Shown here: piece by piece, positions 1-8,373 of the stretch
Position numbering within the stretch: position 1 is the stretch's first letter
Layout: every line of letters begins with the position of its first letter
From: Altererythrobacter sp. B11
GTDB taxonomy: Bacteria > Pseudomonadota > Alphaproteobacteria > Sphingomonadales > Sphingomonadaceae
Assembly (NCBI RefSeq): GCF_003569745.1
Contig: NZ_AP018498.1
Coordinates: 1,835,001-1,899,000 of the forward strand
Reading direction: 5' to 3'
Length of the DNA stretch: 64,000 nucleotides
Position numbers and translations under genes: made by a program
The notes under the pieces: model-generated
Database searches by the model: none
What the model was told of the DNA's origin: nothing
Seen by the model: only the letters and a program-made list of their open reading frames with translations

Positions 1-2
1 AT

Positions 3-509
3 CGCTTCCCCTGGCGCGATCCCGCCACGGACGATGCCGCCCGGCACGACCTGCGGGCGTGGCAGCGGGGGCGCACCGGCTATCCCATCGTGGATGCCGG
101 CATGCGCCAGCTGTGGACGATGGGCTGGATGCACAACCGCGTGCGGATGATTGCCGCCAGCTTCCTCATCAAGCATCTGCTGATCGACTGGCGGCAGGGG
201 GAGCGCTGGTTCTGGGATACGCTGGTGGATGCCGATTACGGCAACAACGGCACCAATTGGCAATGGGTCAGCGGCACGGGGGTGGACAGCCAGATGTTCG
301 GGCGGATCATGGCGCCGCTCGGCCAGTCGGAGAAGTTCGATGCGGCAGGCTATATCCGCGAATGGGTGCCGGAGCTGGCCGATCTGCCGGATGGCGAAAT
401 CCACGACCCCGAAGGGCTCTGCCGCCCGCGCGATTATCCCGCCAAGCTGATCGGCCACCGCGAGGCGCGCGAGCGGGCGCTGGCGGCCGCTGCGCGCATT
501 CGGGATTGA
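3..509 (+). CDS. phrB: Deoxyribodipyrimidine photo-lyase, C-terminal part
   Basis: C-terminal end of a cryptochrome/photolyase family protein; the N-terminus lies before the window. The reading frame is open from base 3 and ends in TGA at 507-509. Visible family signatures are FPWRDP, GYPIVDAGMRQLW, MHNRVRMIAASFL and DADYGNNGTNWQWVSG, the last of which belongs to the FAD-binding and DNA-binding helical domain. The enzyme uses light and reduced FAD to split cyclobutane pyrimidine dimers. The photolyase subclass (CPD versus another branch) cannot be settled without the missing N-terminal antenna domain, but the C-terminal motifs match classical CPD class I enzymes. Confidence 0.93.
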   Translation, partial: RFPWRDPATDDAARHDLRAWQRGRTGYPIVDAGMRQLWTMGWMHNRVRMIAASFLIKHLLIDWRQGERWFWDTLVDADYGNNGTNWQWVSGTGVDSQMFGRIMAPLGQSEKFDAAGYIREWVPELADLPDGEIHDPEGLCRPRDYPAKLIGHREARERALAAAARIRD

Positions 510-549
510 GCGGGTTGCGGGGCGTGGCGGCCGGGTTCATAGGAATCGC

Positions 550-1782
550 ATGAGCGGCGAGGGCGCGCGCAGAGGCAATATGCTGCTCGAGGCGGGGCAG
601 CGTTTCGGGGCCATGCCCGGCCTGTTCGCGCGGCTGTTCGCCCCCGGCTTCCACAAGATGCTCGACCGGCTCGACAGCGGGCTGGTGAGCGGGGAAATCC
701 TCGCCCAATTGCCCGATGGCTCGCAGCGGCGGTTGGGCGGGCGGGCCCCCGGCTTTTCCGCAGAGGTGGCGATCACGGACTGGCGCGCCCTCCTGCGCCT
801 CGCCACCGGCGGTTCGGCAGGCTGGTATCAGGCATGGGAAGCGGGCGAATGGTCCAGCCCCGATCCGGTGCCGCTGTTCGCCCTGTTCATGGCCAATGGG
901 GAAAGCTTGGGGGAACTGGGCCGCGCCAAGGGGCCATGGCGGCTCGCCTCGCGCATGCTCCACTGGCTCAACCGCAACACGCGGGTGCAGGCGGAACGCA
1001 ACATCCACGCCCACTACGATCTGGGCAATGATTTCTACGCCGCCTGGCTCGATCCCACGATGAGCTATTCCAGCGCCTACCATTTCGATGGCGATCTGGA
1101 GGCGGCGCAGCGGCGCAAGTGGCAGCGGCTGGCGGACCGGCTGGGGACGCCGGGCACGCTGCTGGAGATCGGCTGCGGCTGGGGCGCGCTGGCCAGCCAT
1201 TTCGCCGCTCGCGGCGCGCAGGTGACGGCGATCAGCCTGTCGGACGAGCAGTTGGACTGGGCGCGGGCGCATCATCCGGGGGTGGATTTCCGCAAGCAGG
1301 ACTATCGCGATGTCGCCGGCCAGTTCGATGGCGTGGTCAGCGTGGAGATGGTCGAGGCGCTGGGGCGCGAATACTGGCCTGACTATTTCGATTGCCTGGC
1401 GCGCAATCTCCGGCCGGGGGGCCGCGCGGCGATCCAGTTCATCGCCCTGCGGGAGGAATTGTTCGATGGCTATGCCCGCAATGCCGATTTCATCCAGGCC
1501 TATGTCTTCCCCGGCGGGCTGCTGATCCGCACCAGCGAATTCCGCCGCCTGGCGGAGGAGCGCGGGCTTGCCTGGCAGGACCAGGAGGATTTCGGCCTCG
1601 ACTATGCCGAAACGCTGAAGGCTTGGCGCGCCCGGTTCGACAGCGCCGTGGCCGAAGGGCGCCTGCCCGCCGGCTTCGACCGCCGGTTTCAGGGCCTGTG
1701 GCGCTTCTACCTGATGTATTGCGAAGGCGGCTTCCGCGGCGGCGGCATCACCGTCAGCCAGGTCACGCTGGTGAAGCGTTGA
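550..1782 (+). CDS. cfa: Cyclopropane-fatty-acyl-phospholipid synthase family methyltransferase
   Basis: 410-residue SAM-dependent methyltransferase of the CFA synthase/mycolic-acid cyclopropane synthase family. It is expected to add a methylene group from SAM to unsaturated acyl chains of membrane phospholipids. Residues 155-168 carry the family segment HYDLGNDFYAAWLD, followed by MSYSSAY. The SAM-binding motif I LLEIGCGWG lies near residues 204-212. The C-terminal half contains the family pattern FIQAYVFPGG. The ATG at 550 follows an AGGA Shine-Dalgarno and begins 40 bp after the photolyase stop, so the two genes may be co-transcribed. Length fits the family. Exact lipid substrate is inferred. 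Confidence 0.92.
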   Translation: MSGEGARRGNMLLEAGQRFGAMPGLFARLFAPGFHKMLDRLDSGLVSGEILAQLPDGSQRRLGGRAPGFSAEVAITDWRALLRLATGGSAGWYQAWEAGEWSSPDPVPLFALFMANGESLGELGRAKGPWRLASRMLHWLNRNTRVQAERNIHAHYDLGNDFYAAWLDPTMSYSSAYHFDGDLEAAQRRKWQRLADRLGTPGTLLEIGCGWGALASHFAARGAQVTAISLSDEQLDWARAHHPGVDFRKQDYRDVAGQFDGVVSVEMVEALGREYWPDYFDCLARNLRPGGRAAIQFIALREELFDGYARNADFIQAYVFPGGLLIRTSEFRRLAEERGLAWQDQEDFGLDYAETLKAWRARFDSAVAEGRLPAGFDRRFQGLWRFYLMYCEGGFRGGGITVSQVTLVKR

Positions 1783-1791
1783 GGGAAGGGC

Positions 1792-2142
1792 TCAGCCGCC
1801 GAACATGGTGTTGTTGCCGCTGTGCCGGTCGATGATCGCATCATGCACAATGGGGTTCAGCAATTGCGCAAAGGCACAGCCGCAGCGATTGTCGTCCCAC
1901 CAGATCACCTCTGCCTGCAGGGCGGCGAGGCCGGGCAGCGTCAGCCAGCAGACCGAGCCGGGATGCAGGCGCGTGATGGAGGTTGCGGAAAAGCCGGAGA
2001 GCGAAAGATCGTTCACCACCGTCTGGAACGGCCGCGCGCCGGACGGGCGAAGCTGGGCGGGGATGGCGATCTTGGTACGCGGGGCGGAGCGATCTTCCTG
2101 CGCGGCAATATCGTAGCGGCCGAACGCATTCTGCAAAGTCAT
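1792..2142 (-). CDS. PilZ domain protein
   Basis: 116-residue single-domain protein. It has a PilZ-like pattern: an N-terminal RSAPRTKIAIPAQLRPSG segment resembling the RxxxR c-di-GMP loop, then NDLSLSGFSATS, which corresponds to the (D/N)xSxxG motif, and a following beta-barrel. PilZ proteins bind cyclic di-GMP and transmit it to motility, polysaccharide or cell-cycle outputs. The first arginine cluster is weaker than the classical RxxxR, so nucleotide binding is likely but not certain. The gene is monocistronic and convergent with the upstream cfa gene, whose stop is 9 bp away. Confidence 0.8.
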   Translation of the reverse strand: MTLQNAFGRYDIAAQEDRSAPRTKIAIPAQLRPSGARPFQTVVNDLSLSGFSATSITRLHPGSVCWLTLPGLAALQAEVIWWDDNRCGCAFAQLLNPIVHDAIIDRHSGNNTMFGG

Positions 2143-2233
2143 GGCCTTGGTCCCTCAGCGGAAGGCATGCCCATGCGCGCCTTGCCTGCCGAGGAAACAA
2201 CGAATCGGGTTACTTTCGAGTTAAAATCCTCGC

Positions 2234-2962
2234 TTAACGGGCGTTTTCCACCCGCTCGCGATGCAGCGTCGGGAAGTCTTCCAACAGCATCTGCACGATC
2301 CGCCCGGCCACATCTTCCGGCGGCTTCACGGTCTGCGGATCCTCGCCGGGATAGGCGCGCGCGCGCATTTCCGTGCGCGTGGCACCCGGATCAAGGATCG
2401 CGACCCTGGTCTTCGAAATGTTCTGCACTTCCTGCCCATAGCAGGACAGCAGCGTGTCGAAGGCAGCCTTGCTGGCGCCATAGGCGCCCCAATAGGCGCG
2501 CGGTTCAGCCCCAACCGAGCTCGTCAGGCCGATGACGCGGCCTGCATCGCTGCGCTTCAGCAGCGGATCGAAGGCCGCCAGCAGGGCCTGCGTCGCCAGC
2601 ACGTTCAGCGTCAGCGCCTGGTTGAAGCCTTTGGACTCGATCTGGGTGACCGGCATCAGCGCCGGCAGCATGGCGGCATTGATCACCAGCACGTCCAGCC
2701 GGTTCCACCGTTCCGCCACCGCAGCGGCAAGGCGAGCGATCGAATCGCTCTCGGCCAGATCCATCGGCGCGATCGTGGCGGTGCCCCCGGCTTCGTGGAT
2801 CGCCTCTTCCACATCTTCAAGGTCGCGCGTCTTGCGCGCGGTGATCACCACATGCGCGCCCGCAGCGGCGAGAGCGCGCGCAGTTGCCGCGCCGATGCCG
2901 CGGCTGGAACCGGTGACGAGCGCCACGCGCCCGGCAAGCGGCTTGTCGTTCGTATCTGTCAT
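2234..2962 (-). CDS. SDR family NAD(P)-dependent oxidoreductase
   Basis: Short-chain dehydrogenase/reductase of 242 residues from the ATG at 2962; an in-frame TTG at 2971 is less likely. The Rossmann cofactor motif TGSSRGIG is at residues 17-24. NAA occurs near 95-97, a catalytic-type Ser near 149, and the YxxxK pair as YGASK at 161-165. These are all signature features of classical SDRs. Substrate is unknown. The start lies one base downstream of the purF stop, so the gene is the distal member of a purF operon, an arrangement seen in other sphingomonads. The terminus is not followed by a clear terminator. Confidence 0.9.
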   Translation of the reverse strand: MTDTNDKPLAGRVALVTGSSRGIGAATARALAAAGAHVVITARKTRDLEDVEEAIHEAGGTATIAPMDLAESDSIARLAAAVAERWNRLDVLVINAAMLPALMPVTQIESKGFNQALTLNVLATQALLAAFDPLLKRSDAGRVIGLTSSVGAEPRAYWGAYGASKAAFDTLLSCYGQEVQNISKTRVAILDPGATRTEMRARAYPGEDPQTVKPPEDVAGRIVQMLLEDFPTLHRERVENAR

Positions 2963-2963
2963 A

Positions 2964-4442
2964 TCAGGCAACCGGTGCGGCGTCGGCGGGGAAGGGCAGC
3001 TGCGCCTCCGTCGCGCGGCGATGGCGCAGATCCGTCAGCGGAGTGGGGTAATCCCCGGTGAAGCAGGCATCACAATATTGCGGGCAGCTGGCGTTCCGTC
3101 CTTCCAGCCCGACTGCGCGATAGAGACCGTCGATGGAAACGAAGGCCAGGCTGTCGGCCTGGATGAAGGCGCACATCGCGGCGACATCCATCCGCCCGGC
3201 CAGCAGCTTGGACCGTTCGGGCGTATCCACGCCATAATAGCAGCCATGGCCCGTCGGCGGGCTGGCGACGCGGAAATGCACTTCCTTCGCCCCCGCATCG
3301 CGCATCATCTGCACGATCTTGAGGCTGGTGGTGCCGCGCACGATCGAATCGTCGATCAGCACGATGCGCTTGCCTTCCACCAGCAGGCGGTTGGCGTTGT
3401 GCTTGCGCTTCACGCTGGCGTGGCGCGCGCCGTCGGACGGCTGGATGAAGGTGCGCCCGACATAATGCGAGCGGATGATGCCCAGCTCGAAGGGAATGCC
3501 CGATTGCTGGGAATAACCGATTGCCGCGGGCACCCCGCTGTCGGGCACCGGCACCACATAATCGGCCTCGACCGGCGATTCCTTCGCCAGTTCGATGCCG
3601 ATGTGCTTGCGCGATTCGTACACCGACCGCTCGTTGAAGATCGAATCGGGCCGGCTGAAATAGACATGCTCGAAGATGCAGGGCCGGCCGGGGCCGTCAC
3701 CGAAGGGGCGATGGCTGCGGATGCTGCCGTCGAAATCCACTTCCACGAATTCGCCCGGATCGATCTGGCGGATGAACTCCGCGCCCAACACGTCGAGCGC
3801 CACGGTTTCGCTGGCGAACACCGTCGCATCGCCCAGTTTGCCCATCACCAGCGGGCGAATGCCCAGCGGATCGCGGCAGGCGGCCATGCCTCGCGGCGTC
3901 ATCACGATCAGCGCATAGGCGCCTTCGACCAGCCGCAGCGCATCCACCAGCTTATCCAGCATGGTGGGGTAGCGGCTCGTGGCGACCAGATGGATGATCA
4001 CCTCGGTATCGGAGGTGGACTGGAAGATCGCCCCCTTCTGCACCAGTTCCTGGCGCAGGTGGCGGGCGTTGGAGATATTTCCGTTATGCGCCACCGCGAA
4101 TCCGCCCGAGGCGAGATCGGCATAGAGCGGCTGCACATTGCGCAGGCCGGCACCACCGGTGGTGGAATAGCGCACGTGGCCGGCGGCCATATGGCCGGGC
4201 AGTTCGCCCACCGCTTCGCCGGTGGAGAAATTTTCCGCCACATGGCCAAGGCCCCGCCGGGTGAAGAACTCCGCCCCGTCGAAACTGGTGATGCCCACGG
4301 CCTCCTGGCCGCGGTGCTGAAGGGCATGGAGGCCGAGCGCGCATACCGCAGCGGCCTCGCTCGCACCGATGACGCCGAACACGCCGCACTCTTCGCGCAG
4401 CTTGTCGCCGTCCCGGTCTTGGAAGGGGTGGGTGAGGTTCAT
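2964..4442 (-). CDS. purF: Amidophosphoribosyltransferase
   Basis: First committed enzyme of purine synthesis: glutamine plus PRPP gives 5-phosphoribosylamine. The start is set at the ATG at 4442 (MNLTHPF, 492 residues) because the longer open frame reaches upstream into the att region and has no homology-like content. The glutaminase nucleophile is Cys19 (EECGVFG) after a short propeptide. The PRPP loop IVLIDDSIVRGTTS lies in the C-terminal half. Cysteines in HGCYYGVDTPE and CPQYCDACF match the Fe-S-containing Bacillus-type enzyme. The SDR gene follows one base after the stop. High certainty. Confidence 0.97.
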   Translation of the reverse strand: MNLTHPFQDRDGDKLREECGVFGVIGASEAAAVCALGLHALQHRGQEAVGITSFDGAEFFTRRGLGHVAENFSTGEAVGELPGHMAAGHVRYSTTGGAGLRNVQPLYADLASGGFAVAHNGNISNARHLRQELVQKGAIFQSTSDTEVIIHLVATSRYPTMLDKLVDALRLVEGAYALIVMTPRGMAACRDPLGIRPLVMGKLGDATVFASETVALDVLGAEFIRQIDPGEFVEVDFDGSIRSHRPFGDGPGRPCIFEHVYFSRPDSIFNERSVYESRKHIGIELAKESPVEADYVVPVPDSGVPAAIGYSQQSGIPFELGIIRSHYVGRTFIQPSDGARHASVKRKHNANRLLVEGKRIVLIDDSIVRGTTSLKIVQMMRDAGAKEVHFRVASPPTGHGCYYGVDTPERSKLLAGRMDVAAMCAFIQADSLAFVSIDGLYRAVGLEGRNASCPQYCDACFTGDYPTPLTDLRHRRATEAQLPFPADAAPVA

Positions 4443-4588
4443 CGTTTCCGTTGTCGGAATGGCCAGCCGCCGCCCCAATGGCGATGTTGCGGGATGATTA
4501 CAAGAGGCGCGCCCGGATTGCCGGTGGAGTTCGCCTCCAAGCCGTGCGCCGAAACCGGCGTGGGTGTTCGATGACATATATAGCGAAT

Positions 4589-4616
4589 AAATGGTCGGGG
4601 AGAGAGGATTCGAACC
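4589..4616. repeat. att direct repeat, left copy (tRNA-Pro 3' fragment)
   Basis: Exact 28-base match to 28559-28586. It covers the CCA end, the 3' acceptor strand and most of the T arm of tRNA-Pro(CGG), then diverges at 4617. No tRNA body follows, so this is the original tRNA 3' end displaced when the island entered. Confidence 0.92.
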
Positions 4617-4637
4617 CAGAATAGCTCTCAACCGCAA

Positions 4638-4651
4638 CCGCAGATTTCCGC
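4638..4651 (+). repeat. Terminal inverted motif, left copy
   Basis: CCGCAGATTTCCGC lies 22 bp inside the left att repeat. Its exact reverse complement occurs at 28533-28546, 12 bp inside the right att repeat. A symmetrical pair this close to both ends is a candidate arm-type site for the integrase or an excision factor. Function is inferred. Confidence 0.6.
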
Positions 4652-4943
4652 GGGTTTTGCGGAATTGCCTGGCTGTTGTGCAGGGCTTGTGTGCGGGTGT
4701 CCAGTGGTTGCTCGGCAATTGTCCCCGGCCGCCTTACCAGTCGGCGCTCATCCACGCTCCGATTAAACAGCGAGCAGGCTGGCAAACTCGGTTTTTCTCG
4801 CTAGGATTTGATGCACGCAGATGTCGCTAAGAGCAACGCACAAAGGTGCCTAGAACCAGCCCAGGAATAATTGCGGAATAAAATATCTTGGATTGGACAG
4901 GATTTTGTGCTAGGCGCTTACTCTCAACTACGGAGTTCGGGCA

Positions 4944-5561
4944 TTGGCGGCAATTCGCACGGCAGAGGACGCACAAGCGGAGATCGGGCATCATTTCGCT
5001 TCTTTGGTCCAGATAGCGCAGGACGTTCACAGCGAGTTGCGCATCGATTGTCGGAAGATTGCGACTTTCATCGGTCGCGGCACGCGGGCGGGCATCTATC
5101 GCGACGCTTTCGTCCGAAAACTTCGCGACTACTGCGACCAGCCGAGCAATGGCGCGCATCTTCACAAGAAGAGCCAGCTCGTTTTGGTGGGGCTGGAAAG
5201 CAAGTATGCCTTGCGCGTCAAGCAGCTCGCCGCCGGTTTTTCCGTCGGGGTTAGCCCGACCCACGCCTCGGAACTCTATGATAGCAACGAAATGCCAGCC
5301 TACGCGAGCGATCTTTTTGCTGACGCACCGGAGGTGACGTTGCTCTATTTGGGGTGGAGTCTGCCCGAGAACGCGCCCAATCAGATCAATCTGTATTTGG
5401 TCTGCAACAATTCCAATCGCGAAGTGCTCTGGGTCATTCCGCTGGGCGACAATGATGAGGGCCGTGGCATTCAGGCTCCGCTTCCTGTCGAAAACGACAA
5501 CGGCGACGACTCTGGCATCCGCGTCCGGGTGAAGCGCGACAAGAAGCGAGATCATGGATAA
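4944..5561 (+). CDS. Hypothetical protein upstream of the ImmA/IrrE gene
   Basis: 205 residues from a TTG start preceded by a CGGAG-like ribosome site. I do not recognise the family. The N-terminal third reads as helical (AQAEIGHHFASLVQIAQDV), the middle has alternating hydrophobic beta-like segments (VTLLYLGWSLPEN, INLYLVCNN, VLWVIPLGDNDE), and the C-terminal tail is strongly basic (RVRVKRDKKRDHG). No signal peptide or membrane segment is seen. It overlaps the HTH/ImmA-IrrE gene by 8 bp, so the two are almost certainly translated as a pair. That raises the possibility of a two-gene regulatory, toxin-antitoxin or defence unit at the island edge. Confidence 0.75.
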   Translation: MAAIRTAEDAQAEIGHHFASLVQIAQDVHSELRIDCRKIATFIGRGTRAGIYRDAFVRKLRDYCDQPSNGAHLHKKSQLVLVGLESKYALRVKQLAAGFSVGVSPTHASELYDSNEMPAYASDLFADAPEVTLLYLGWSLPENAPNQINLYLVCNNSNREVLWVIPLGDNDEGRGIQAPLPVENDNGDDSGIRVRVKRDKKRDHG

Positions 5562-6627
5562 GCCATTCAACGGGAGCCTGTTGGCTCTTGGGCGGCAAAT
5601 TCGTCGCAAGAGCCAGGCGGAGCTTGTGAAGCTGCTTGACGGTGCCCTGACGCAAGGGACGCTGTCGAAGCTTGAGCATGGACGCATCCAGCCGCAGCCG
5701 GAAATTGTCGCGAAGCTGGCGGAAGCATTGCAGCTCCGCGAGAGCTTTTTCTATCGGAGCGCATATGTCCGCGAGCCTATGGTCAGCTACCATAGGAAGC
5801 GCGCGAAGCTTGCTGCCAAAGATCAGGATGCCGTCCACGGTCTGGCAGAGGTGTTCCGTCTCAATTTGAAATCCCTGTTGGATTCAGTCGAATTAGATAT
5901 GACGCTTCCGCCGCTTCCCGCTGTGGACCCTGATGAATATGGGCGAGACATTGAGGAAATTGCGCGTCTGCTACGGCAGAGATGGCAGTTGCCGAAAGGG
6001 CCGATCGAAGATCTGACCAAGCTTGCTGAACGGGCTGGTATCGTCATTATGGCTTTCGATTTCGGGAGCGAGTTAATTGACGGCTTCTGTCAACATTCCT
6101 GTGACGGGCTCCCGGCAATAATTTATATAAACTCGAACCAGCCAAAGGACCGCTATAGGTTCAGCTTGGCCCATGAAATCGGACATTTGATTTGCCACCA
6201 AACGCCGCATCCCGAACAAGAGATTGAAGCCAACCGTTTCGCGTCTGAGTTTCTCATGCCAACGCGCGAAATTCGAAACGACTTTGAACCCGTTTCGCTC
6301 TCGAAATTTATGGATCTGAAATTGTATTGGGGAACCTCTATGCAAGCCCTAATATACAAGGCCTGGCAGGTCGGATGTCTGTCAGATCGAATGAAGAAAT
6401 ACTATTTTATTGAAATGTCTAAGCGGGGATTCAAGAAGCGGGAACCGGTTGAGGCTACCCATTTACGGGAAGAGCCCACTACACTTCGTTCAATTATACA
6501 AGCTCACCTGACAGAGCTGGATTACTCGGTCGATGATCTTGGAGAAATATTTGGACTTTTGTCAAGTGATGTAGAGGCTCTCTATCCTGTGCCGCGCGCG
6601 AAGCCTCAACTTCGTTTAGTTAATTAA
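5554..6627 (+). CDS. HTH domain plus ImmA/IrrE-type metallo-endopeptidase
   Basis: 357 residues. Residues 10-62 look like an XRE-type helix-turn-helix (LGRQIRRKSQAELVKLL, QGTLSKLEHGRIQP). The second half has the ImmA/IrrE zinc motif HEIGH at 207-211, followed by EANRFASEFLMP at 225-236, whose Glu is the usual third metal ligand. Proteins of this family cleave or relieve repressors, as ImmA does for ImmR in ICEBs1 and IrrE for DdrO, or act in toxin-antitoxin modules. Here it may control excision or transfer of the island or work with the overlapping upstream gene. The sequence is AT-richer than its chromosomal neighbours. Confidence 0.88.
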   Translation: MDKPFNGSLLALGRQIRRKSQAELVKLLDGALTQGTLSKLEHGRIQPQPEIVAKLAEALQLRESFFYRSAYVREPMVSYHRKRAKLAAKDQDAVHGLAEVFRLNLKSLLDSVELDMTLPPLPAVDPDEYGRDIEEIARLLRQRWQLPKGPIEDLTKLAERAGIVIMAFDFGSELIDGFCQHSCDGLPAIIYINSNQPKDRYRFSLAHEIGHLICHQTPHPEQEIEANRFASEFLMPTREIRNDFEPVSLSKFMDLKLYWGTSMQALIYKAWQVGCLSDRMKKYYFIEMSKRGFKKREPVEATHLREEPTTLRSIIQAHLTELDYSVDDLGEIFGLLSSDVEALYPVPRAKPQLRLVN

Positions 6628-6790
6628 GTCTCAAACAATGTGGTTTGCTGCCTATATCGACGGCAAACCAGTCGTTGTCGTGGTAGACAAGCCGGCCAGC
6701 AGGCTAGCTGATAGAGGTTAGGGGTAGGTTGCGGATCATCTCTGATAGAGGCGGTGAGCGTGTCGCGCACTTCTGATCTATGAATATGCC

Positions 6791-6809
6791 GTTCGTTACG
6801 GCAACGAAC
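6791..6809. repeat. Short hairpin in the 6628-6880 intergenic region
   Basis: GTTCGTT-acggc-AACGAAC is a perfect 7-bp inverted repeat with a 5-base loop. It lies between convergent genes, so a structural or regulatory role is possible but unproven. Confidence 0.45.
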
Positions 6810-6840
6810 CTCGACGCAATATTAGCATAGGCTTGAGCAG

Positions 6841-6872
6841 GATGGCGCGCTGCACAAATGCGGCGCGCCATC
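6841..6872 (-). terminator. Candidate terminator after the ADP-ribosyltransferase-like gene
   Basis: GATGGCGCGC and GCGCGCCATC form a perfect 10-bp stem with a 12-base loop. It sits immediately downstream of the minus-strand gene ending at 6881. There is no long U tract, so termination efficiency is uncertain, but its position between convergent genes supports the role. Confidence 0.55.
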
Positions 6873-6880
6873 GTTTCTCG

Positions 6881-7426
6881 TTAGGAATAGGCGTGAAGGG
6901 CACTATTCCCCGCCGTCGGAGCGCGTTCGTATGGCTCTGTCTTCAGCCGTCGAAGGCGCCGATAATTCAGGACGACTTCGTATTCGTGCCGGTCCATCGT
7001 CACTGTGTAGATAGCTGCTTTCGGTATCTGAGCGGTGGCGACAACCGGCGACGGCACATCAATTTGTCTGTGCCCGCGTGCGAACTGACGGGCGATATCG
7101 AGATCGGTCGTCCATGCCAATCCGCGAACCCTGTCGGACGAGCAGCCGCGATAGACGGTGACCACGCCCGGTAGGCCGTCATAGAACTCCTTGTCCTTGC
7201 CATCCAAGAAGGGGGCTGCGGGGGAATTGTGGTCAAGAAAATCCTTCAATATCGTGCGCCATTCCCAACTGGCATCCGCCGTCGGCCAGCCTAGCTGGAA
7301 GATGCGCCAAAATTCTTCCCGATTCTGTGCGTTGACCAGCATTTGGAACATGATCGACACGGTATTCTCCGAGCCGCCGGCCTCTGGTCCCCATAAGCGC
7401 CGCCCGATTTCAGCTTTTGTCAGCAT
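6881..7426 (-). CDS. Putative ADP-ribosyltransferase-fold protein
   Basis: 181 residues from the ATG at 7426, chosen because AAGGA lies 6 bases upstream; a longer start at 7450 lacks this. The C-terminal half has a pattern reminiscent of R-S-E ADP-ribosyltransferases: VYRGC with Arg93, then GLAWTTDLDIARQFA (WTTD at 105-108, the STS-like position), then HEYEVV with Glu148 and Glu150 forming an ExE pair. No secretion signal is visible, so it would act inside the producing cell or on an invading element. It could instead be a related fold without activity. The gene is the last of a minus-strand series on the island. Confidence 0.6.
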   Translation of the reverse strand: MLTKAEIGRRLWGPEAGGSENTVSIMFQMLVNAQNREEFWRIFQLGWPTADASWEWRTILKDFLDHNSPAAPFLDGKDKEFYDGLPGVVTVYRGCSSDRVRGLAWTTDLDIARQFARGHRQIDVPSPVVATAQIPKAAIYTVTMDRHEYEVVLNYRRLRRLKTEPYERAPTAGNSALHAYS

Positions 7427-7572
7427 GCAGTATTCCTTGTTCAACGACATCGATGTTGTCGGCCGTCATCGTGCGGACAAAACTTTAAAAATCCCTGCTT
7501 TACCTCCACGGATTAAGTGTCTGCGCACCGAGCTCGCAATTTCGCGAGTTTGTCGGTTTATGACGCCGTTTC

Positions 7573-8331
7573 TCACGCGACGTGGTCGTATCCGTCAGCA
7601 ATTTGTCGGTGCAGCTGGTCGGCATAAGTGCGCAATTCGTTGGCAAGCGAATGCTCCGGCCGTCGGCGCAGAAACCCCTCAATCAAGCCAATGATGGCAG
7701 GCTCTAACCGCAGGCCGTCTGTGCCTTGTGCGACCAGCCAGCCGAGTTTGGCGACCGACAGCAGCAGACAGTCGAGTTCAACGTGGTCCCGTAGGTCTTG
7801 CCATGCGTCGGCGCTCACCGGCCGCCGAACGCCCGGCTTCGCCGCGACCAAGTTGAACGGCACGCCCATCCGAAGCAGCACCTGTGACAGGTGGCTCCAT
7901 GTTCTGCCCCCACCTTTCAACATCAAACCAAGGTCAAGGTGTGGACGTGGCCCGCGCCTGCCTGGCTGATCGAGCATCTGTGGCGGCAGACGCAGGCCAT
8001 ACGCAAGACCCGCGAGCAGCAGCACGGGAATATCTGTAGCCAGCCCTCCGAATGTGACGATCGGCTTGCCCTCGTGCGCGCGCAGATAGTCGAAGAGCTG
8101 GGCGACTACCGCCTCCTCATCGCCCCAATCGAACTCGTTCCAGCTGGCCACCTCGCCAGTCGAAATTCGGCCTTCGTCGTCGATCGAAAACTGGAACGCA
8201 GCTGCTGCCATGACCTTCTTAACCGCGACCGCTCTGCGTTTCGATTTCTGATCCATCGCACGATGGGCCTGGTGAAGGTCCTGATCCCAGTGAAATTCGC
8301 AGTCGAGCGCAATGTAGCTTTGCTTCGCCAT
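7573..8331 (-). CDS. DEDD-type 3'-5' exonuclease-like protein (PolB-exonuclease-like)
   Basis: 252 residues from the ATG at 8331, which has an AAGGAAAGG ribosome site; the longer frame begins at a weaker codon. RNase H-fold exonuclease signals are IALDCEFHWD (Asp10, Glu12), VTFGGLATDIPVL with a further Asp, PHLDLGLML, and HVELDCLLL near the C-terminus. This matches the predicted 3'-5' exonuclease group related to PolB proofreading domains. There is no polymerase domain. It lies in a minus-strand group with a second exonuclease and two orphan genes, suggesting a shared role in nucleic-acid processing. Biochemical substrate is unknown. Confidence 0.78.
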   Translation of the reverse strand: MAKQSYIALDCEFHWDQDLHQAHRAMDQKSKRRAVAVKKVMAAAAFQFSIDDEGRISTGEVASWNEFDWGDEEAVVAQLFDYLRAHEGKPIVTFGGLATDIPVLLLAGLAYGLRLPPQMLDQPGRRGPRPHLDLGLMLKGGGRTWSHLSQVLLRMGVPFNLVAAKPGVRRPVSADAWQDLRDHVELDCLLLSVAKLGWLVAQGTDGLRLEPAIIGLIEGFLRRRPEHSLANELRTYADQLHRQIADGYDHVA

Positions 8332-8373
8332 GTATGTTTTCCTTTCCTTGGTTATTGATGCAATCACGCTTCG

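Larger units (their letters stand above)
4443..4943. other. Intergenic region containing the left end of the tRNA-Pro island
   Basis: No credible gene is seen. The first part (to about 4588) is the purF upstream region and should hold its promoter. The segment 4589-4616 is the displaced tRNA-Pro 3' end. From 4617 onward the sequence belongs to the island and contains short inverted GCGG/CCGC-rich motifs that could be integrase arm sites. An open frame read through the tRNA fragment (4591-4830) resembles the spurious peptides commonly produced from tRNA 3' ends and is not annotated. Confidence 0.75.

Noticed and set aside
2532-4574. 680-residue open frame on the plus strand
   Set aside because: It is antisense to purF and the SDR gene, and has a composition typical of shadow frames in GC-rich DNA.
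4591-4830. Open frame beginning in the tRNA-Pro fragment (79 residues)
   Set aside because: It reads through the tRNA 3' end, a well-known source of false peptides (MVGERGFEP...), and has no ribosome site.
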